A DNA stretch of 16,152 nt from positions 1 to 16,152 of the forward strand of contig CAJUSH010000021.1 in the NCBI GenBank assembly GCA_910589045.1, given 5' to 3'. This document shows positions 13,641 to 16,152 of the stretch, in pieces. The translations under genes were made by a program, and so were the position numbers. Source of the stretch: an uncultured Eubacterium sp. (GTDB lineage: Bacteria > Bacillota_A > Clostridia > Lachnospirales > Lachnospiraceae). How positions within the stretch are numbered: the stretch's first letter is position 1; every line of letters begins with the position of its first letter. Below the pieces are notes generated by a model. The model saw only the letters and a program-made list of their open reading frames with translations, did not search any database and was not told the DNA's origin.

Positions 13641-14957
13641 TTACAATCCTTTTTTCGGGCAGCAGAATACAAAGACCACTCCCGTATCCCCAAAAAAGCG
13701 GTCGGGCAGAAACGGGCTGTCCGCAAGGTCGCAGACCGTGAGCTTTCCGTGGTGTGCCTTTGCGATTTCCTGTGCGGTGCAAAGCCCGAGGCCGAAGTGT
13801 CCGTGGTCGGTGTGGGAATTGTCTGCGCGGTAGAAACGCTCAAAAATACGCACTTTTTCTTCATCCGGGATGGACGGGCCGTTGTCTGCCACGGCAAAGA
13901 CGGTCTGGCTCTTTGTCTGTGTCAGCAAAAGCAGGATTTTTCCGCCGGCGGGGGTGTAGGAGAGCGCATTGTCCAAAAGGATGGCGAGAAGCTGGGTCAG
14001 GCGTTCCCGGTCGGCGTGAAGCGTGCCGCAGTCGTCCTCGGGGATGGAGAGCAGGAGGGAAATGTGCCTGCCGAGGGCGAGAGGTTCATATTTTTCGTAG
14101 ACGGACAGCAGAAAATCATCCGGAAGCAGCTCCTGCGTATGGAGTGTCATGCCGTGGGCGTCGGCATTGGCGAGCAGGAGCATATCGGAGATGAGGTGCT
14201 GCATCCGTTTTCCCTCCTGTCGGATGAGGGAGAGAAAATGGCGCCGCTGCTGCGGGTCCTCCGTTTTTTCGGCGGATTCCAGGCCCGAGAGTATGACTGC
14301 CAGCGGGGAGCGCAGCTCGTGGGAGGCGGCGGCGACAAACTGCTGCTTATTTTTTTGTGAGAGCTCCAGCGGAAGGAGCATCCGACCGGTAAACAGCCAC
14401 GAAAAGAGCACCAGAAGCACCAGCGTGACGAGGTCTGCCCCGAAAATGAGCAGCGTCAGGCGGGTGAGCTGTGCGGTCTGCTGAGAAAGATCGTAGAGGA
14501 TGACAAAGCTGATATGCCCGCTTCCACGGGTCAGATATCCAAGGGACACGTAATAGCGCTCCTTTTGAGACACGCGAAACATGGATTCCTCGTGCTGTGC
14601 GTAAAGGCCGCTTGAGGGCAGAAGCGCATCCTTGCCCAGCTGCTTTATAACGGTGTCACGCAGCGCCTTCTGTTCTTTTGTCTGCAGGCGCTCAAAATAA
14701 ATCGGCTCGCCGTTGTCGTAAAGGAAGATCGTAAAATGATGCTGGTCCTGCATCTGCTTGAGCCATTGGTGGGAGATGTATTTCTGGCTCTGCAGATTTG
14801 TGAGGACGGAGCCAAGCTCCTTTTGAAATGTGGTATAGCCGCTCTGTGTGATGGCACGTCCGGCGAAGATCAGGCTGACCATGCTAAGGCACAGCAAAAT
14901 GGCCCCGGTGACGGCGGAGCAGAAAAATGTCATCTGGCGGTGCAGCTTATGGAACAT
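13641..14957 (-). CDS. Sensor histidine kinase with extracytoplasmic sensor domain
   Basis: The 438 residues have two membrane spans (about 10-33 and 166-190) enclosing an outside domain of some 130 residues with no recognised fold. A very short linker follows, with no full HAMP domain, then HisKA with the histidine in ASHELRSPLAVI (His213). The GHKL domain has N box LLDNALSYTPAGG, G1 DNGPSIPD, F box FERFYRAD and G2 GHFGLGL. It should autophosphorylate and phosphorylate the regulator encoded 42 bases upstream. ATG 14957 has GGGAG eight bases upstream. The tail after G2 is a little longer than usual (LADSPFLPDRFFGDTGVVFV). The signal is unknown. Confidence 0.93.
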   Translation of the reverse strand: MFHKLHRQMTFFCSAVTGAILLCLSMVSLIFAGRAITQSGYTTFQKELGSVLTNLQSQKYISHQWLKQMQDQHHFTIFLYDNGEPIYFERLQTKEQKALRDTVIKQLGKDALLPSSGLYAQHEESMFRVSQKERYYVSLGYLTRGSGHISFVILYDLSQQTAQLTRLTLLIFGADLVTLVLLVLFSWLFTGRMLLPLELSQKNKQQFVAAASHELRSPLAVILSGLESAEKTEDPQQRRHFLSLIRQEGKRMQHLISDMLLLANADAHGMTLHTQELLPDDFLLSVYEKYEPLALGRHISLLLSIPEDDCGTLHADRERLTQLLAILLDNALSYTPAGGKILLLLTQTKSQTVFAVADNGPSIPDEEKVRIFERFYRADNSHTDHGHFGLGLCTAQEIAKAHHGKLTVCDLADSPFLPDRFFGDTGVVFVFCCPKKGL

Positions 14958-14999
14958 ATCGGTTTCTCCCTTCGGGCAGTGATGTACATTTCTTTTTTG

Positions 15000-15677
15000 T
15001 CAGTCATTTTTTTCCAGCTTATATCCAATGCCGCGCACCGTCTCAATCGTCACATGGCTGCCCACCTGCTTAAGCCGCTTGCGGACGAAATGCACATAGG
15101 TGTCCAGGTTGCTTTCCTCCACCGGGGCATCGCTGCCCCAGACCCGGGAGAGCAGGACAAGCCGTTGAAGCACTTTATCCGGGTTTTGCAGAAACACCTC
15201 CAAAAGCCGGCCCTCACGGCCGGATAGCTGTATGCTTTCCTGCGGTCCGGACAGCTCCCGCAGATGATTTTCGTAGGAGATATCCCCGCAGGTGAAAATA
15301 TTGTTGTCATCGTACACATGGCTGCGCCGTCCGATGGAACGGATGCGCGCGGATAATTCCTCGTAGTCAAAGGGCTTGACCAGATAATCGTCCGCGCCGC
15401 AGTCAAGCCCCTCGATGCGGTCATAGAGCTCGCCGAGTGCGGTGATCATGATGACCGGTGTCAGGATGCCGCAGCGCCTCGCCTTCTGTAAGACGAGCAG
15501 TCCGTTCATCGTCGGCAGCATCCGGTCGAGCAGGACGAGGTCGTAGGCATCCTGTAAAAAAAGATCCAGCCCGTCGCGCCCGTCCATGCAGACTGTTACC
15601 TCGTGGTGCTCTTTTTCCAATTGGAAGCGAAGCGTCTCGCAAAGATTTTTGTCGTCCTCGATCAGTAAGATTTGCAT
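15000..15677 (-). CDS. Response regulator, OmpR/PhoB family
   Basis: The 225 residues comprise a receiver with acidic pair Asp8/Asp9 (LIEDDKN), phosphoacceptor Asp51 (LVLLDRMLP) and lysine in YLVKPFDYEE, and a winged-helix DNA-binding domain (about 125-222) ending TVRGIGYKL. ATG 15677 is chosen because the receiver begins there and AAGGAG lies ten bases upstream; an ATG at 15710 lacks a ribosome site. It is transcribed with the kinase gene downstream. The repeats in its own promoter region (15796-15856) make autoregulation likely, with control of a divergent gene beyond the window edge. Confidence 0.95.
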   Translation of the reverse strand: MQILLIEDDKNLCETLRFQLEKEHHEVTVCMDGRDGLDLFLQDAYDLVLLDRMLPTMNGLLVLQKARRCGILTPVIMITALGELYDRIEGLDCGADDYLVKPFDYEELSARIRSIGRRSHVYDDNNIFTCGDISYENHLRELSGPQESIQLSGREGRLLEVFLQNPDKVLQRLVLLSRVWGSDAPVEESNLDTYVHFVRKRLKQVGSHVTIETVRGIGYKLEKND

Positions 15678-15780
15678 GAAATAAAAGCTCCTTCTATATT
15701 TATGGGACACGCCGCCGGAACATTTCAGGGATACTGCCTGGGGACGGCCGATGCGCGCATCTCCCGATGGTTCTGACCTT

Positions 15781-15814
15781 ATTGTACCAGAAAAGTCTTA
15801 AAGAAATCTTTAAA
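15781..15814 (-). promoter_or_regulatory. Regulator/kinase promoter with 11-bp-spaced repeats
   Basis: Minus strand: TTAAAGA (15813-15807) and TTTAAGA (15802-15796), starts 11 bases apart, then nine bases, then -10 TACAAT (15786-15781). There is no consensus -35; the repeats occupy its place. This is the usual form of a promoter activated by a PhoB/VanR-type regulator, presumably the one encoded at 15677-15000. Confidence 0.6.
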
Positions 15815-15838
15815 AGTGCGCCGAAATTTAAGTTTCCA

Positions 15839-15871
15839 TTAAAGAAAATTTTAAGATTCGTTTGATATGAT
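15839..15871 (+). promoter_or_regulatory. Divergent promoter with matching 11-bp-spaced repeats
   Basis: Plus strand: TAAAGA (15840-15845) and TTAAGA (15851-15856), starts 11 bases apart, then nine bases, then -10 TATGAT (15866-15871). The repeat sequence, spacing and distance to the -10 mirror the minus-strand promoter 25 bases away. Transcription would start near 15878 and run towards the window edge through the hairpin and tandem repeats. Confidence 0.55.
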
Positions 15872-15925
15872 AGCCAGTGTAAAAGCAAGTGTGCGGTTTT
15901 GCAAATATATGCCGGGTAGTTTGCC

Positions 15926-15956
15926 GGATATTGGCGGGACCGTGCATGCCATATCC
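15926..15956 (+). other. Leader hairpin downstream of the divergent promoter
   Basis: GGATAT (15926-15931) plus GGC (15933-15935) pair with GCC (15948-15950) plus ATATCC (15951-15956): nine base pairs with one bulged T and a twelve-base loop. No T run follows, so it is not a terminator. It lies about 50 bases into the transcript predicted from 15866-15871. No convincing gene was found between 15879 and the window end; the longest plus-strand reading (15867-16079) has no ribosome site and stops within the repeats. Confidence 0.35.
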
Positions 15957-16031
15957 GCCCGGGGGATGTGGCAGGAGGAAGAAGGAAGGGTAAGAAGGAA
16001 AAGGACTGCGCGGGAAGGCAGCAGAAGCGAA

Positions 16032-16152
16032 GCGGACGGCTGCGAAGGAACAAAGCAGAAAGCAAGCGGACGGCTGTGAAGGAACAAAGCAGAAAGCAAG
16101 CGGACGGCTGCGAAGGAACAAAGCAGAAAGGAAGCGGACGGCTGCGAAGGAA
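16032..16152. repeat. 34-bp tandem repeat array, continuing past the window
   Basis: Units beginning GCGGACGGCTG start at 16032, 16066, 16100 and 16134, a constant period of 34 bases, with the fourth cut by the window edge. Copies differ by single bases (for example CTGCGAAG against CTGTGAAG at 16075, and GAAAGCAAG against GAAAGGAAG near 16131). One strand is purine-rich. There are no spacers, so it is not CRISPR. As 34 is not a multiple of three, a coding reading would change frame each unit, so it is most likely non-coding. Confidence 0.9.

Noticed and set aside
13620..14360. 246-codon plus-strand ORF downstream of gpr, where spoIIP would be expected
   Set aside because: It is antisense to the kinase gene, and its peptide has no SpoIIP or other recognisable motif.
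15828..16121. Minus-strand ORFs of 82-121 codons across the repeats
   Set aside because: All three frames are open only because the repeat lacks stop codons on that strand; the peptides are low-complexity repeats without a ribosome site.
16032..16152. CRISPR array
   Set aside because: The 34-bp units are directly adjacent with no unique spacers, and no cas gene is near.

Overview
The window looks like chromosomal DNA from an anaerobic, spore-forming Firmicute, most likely a Lachnospiraceae-type Clostridium. The evidence is a germination protease gene (gpr), strong AGGAGG-type ribosome binding sites, TTGACA/TATAAT-type promoters, OmpR-family two-component systems next to FtsX-type ABC exporters, and moderate GC. 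No transposase, phage, CRISPR or rRNA/tRNA gene was seen.

Layout. Positions 2-118 (+) hold the last 38 codons of a histidine kinase cut by the window edge. Facing it is a minus-strand regulatory and export cluster: response regulator (5172-4468), histidine kinase (4471-3476), ABC ATPase (3333-2653) and an 830-residue FtsX-type permease (2656-164). The promoter in front of the ATPase carries an 11-bp-spaced direct repeat over its -35 region, as expected for a PhoB/OmpR-type regulator site, so the kinase-regulator pair probably switches on the exporter. A lipase-like Mbeg1/DUF2974 protein (5380-6324, +) and a DHH-family phosphoesterase (7320-6400, -) follow, converging on a strong shared terminator.

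Positions 7430-9560 (+) hold a four-gene operon: sigma-70-family factor, zinc-finger-type anti-sigma factor with one membrane span, a TM2-like membrane protein and a small LiaI/DUF5668-like membrane protein. Two oddities stand out. The sigma factor has no ATG/GTG/TTG start upstream of its conserved region 2. An 18-bp ribosome-binding-site-plus-ATG block is duplicated before the third gene, in a position where the two copies could compete for one complementary strand.

Next come a MATE exporter (9632-11002) overlapping holA (DNA polymerase III delta, 10989-11981), rpsT on the minus strand (12441-12178, TTG start) and gpr (12630-13568). The holA / rpsT / gpr arrangement is the ancestral one known from Bacillus, but comEC upstream and spoIIP downstream are not in their usual places.

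The right end is a second two-component system on the minus strand (regulator 15677-15000, kinase 14957-13641). Its promoter region (15781-15871) is a back-to-back pair of promoters, each preceded by 11-bp-spaced TTWAAGA-type repeats. The plus-strand promoter reads into an unannotated leader with a hairpin and then a 34-bp tandem repeat array that runs off the window. The gene it serves lies outside the window.
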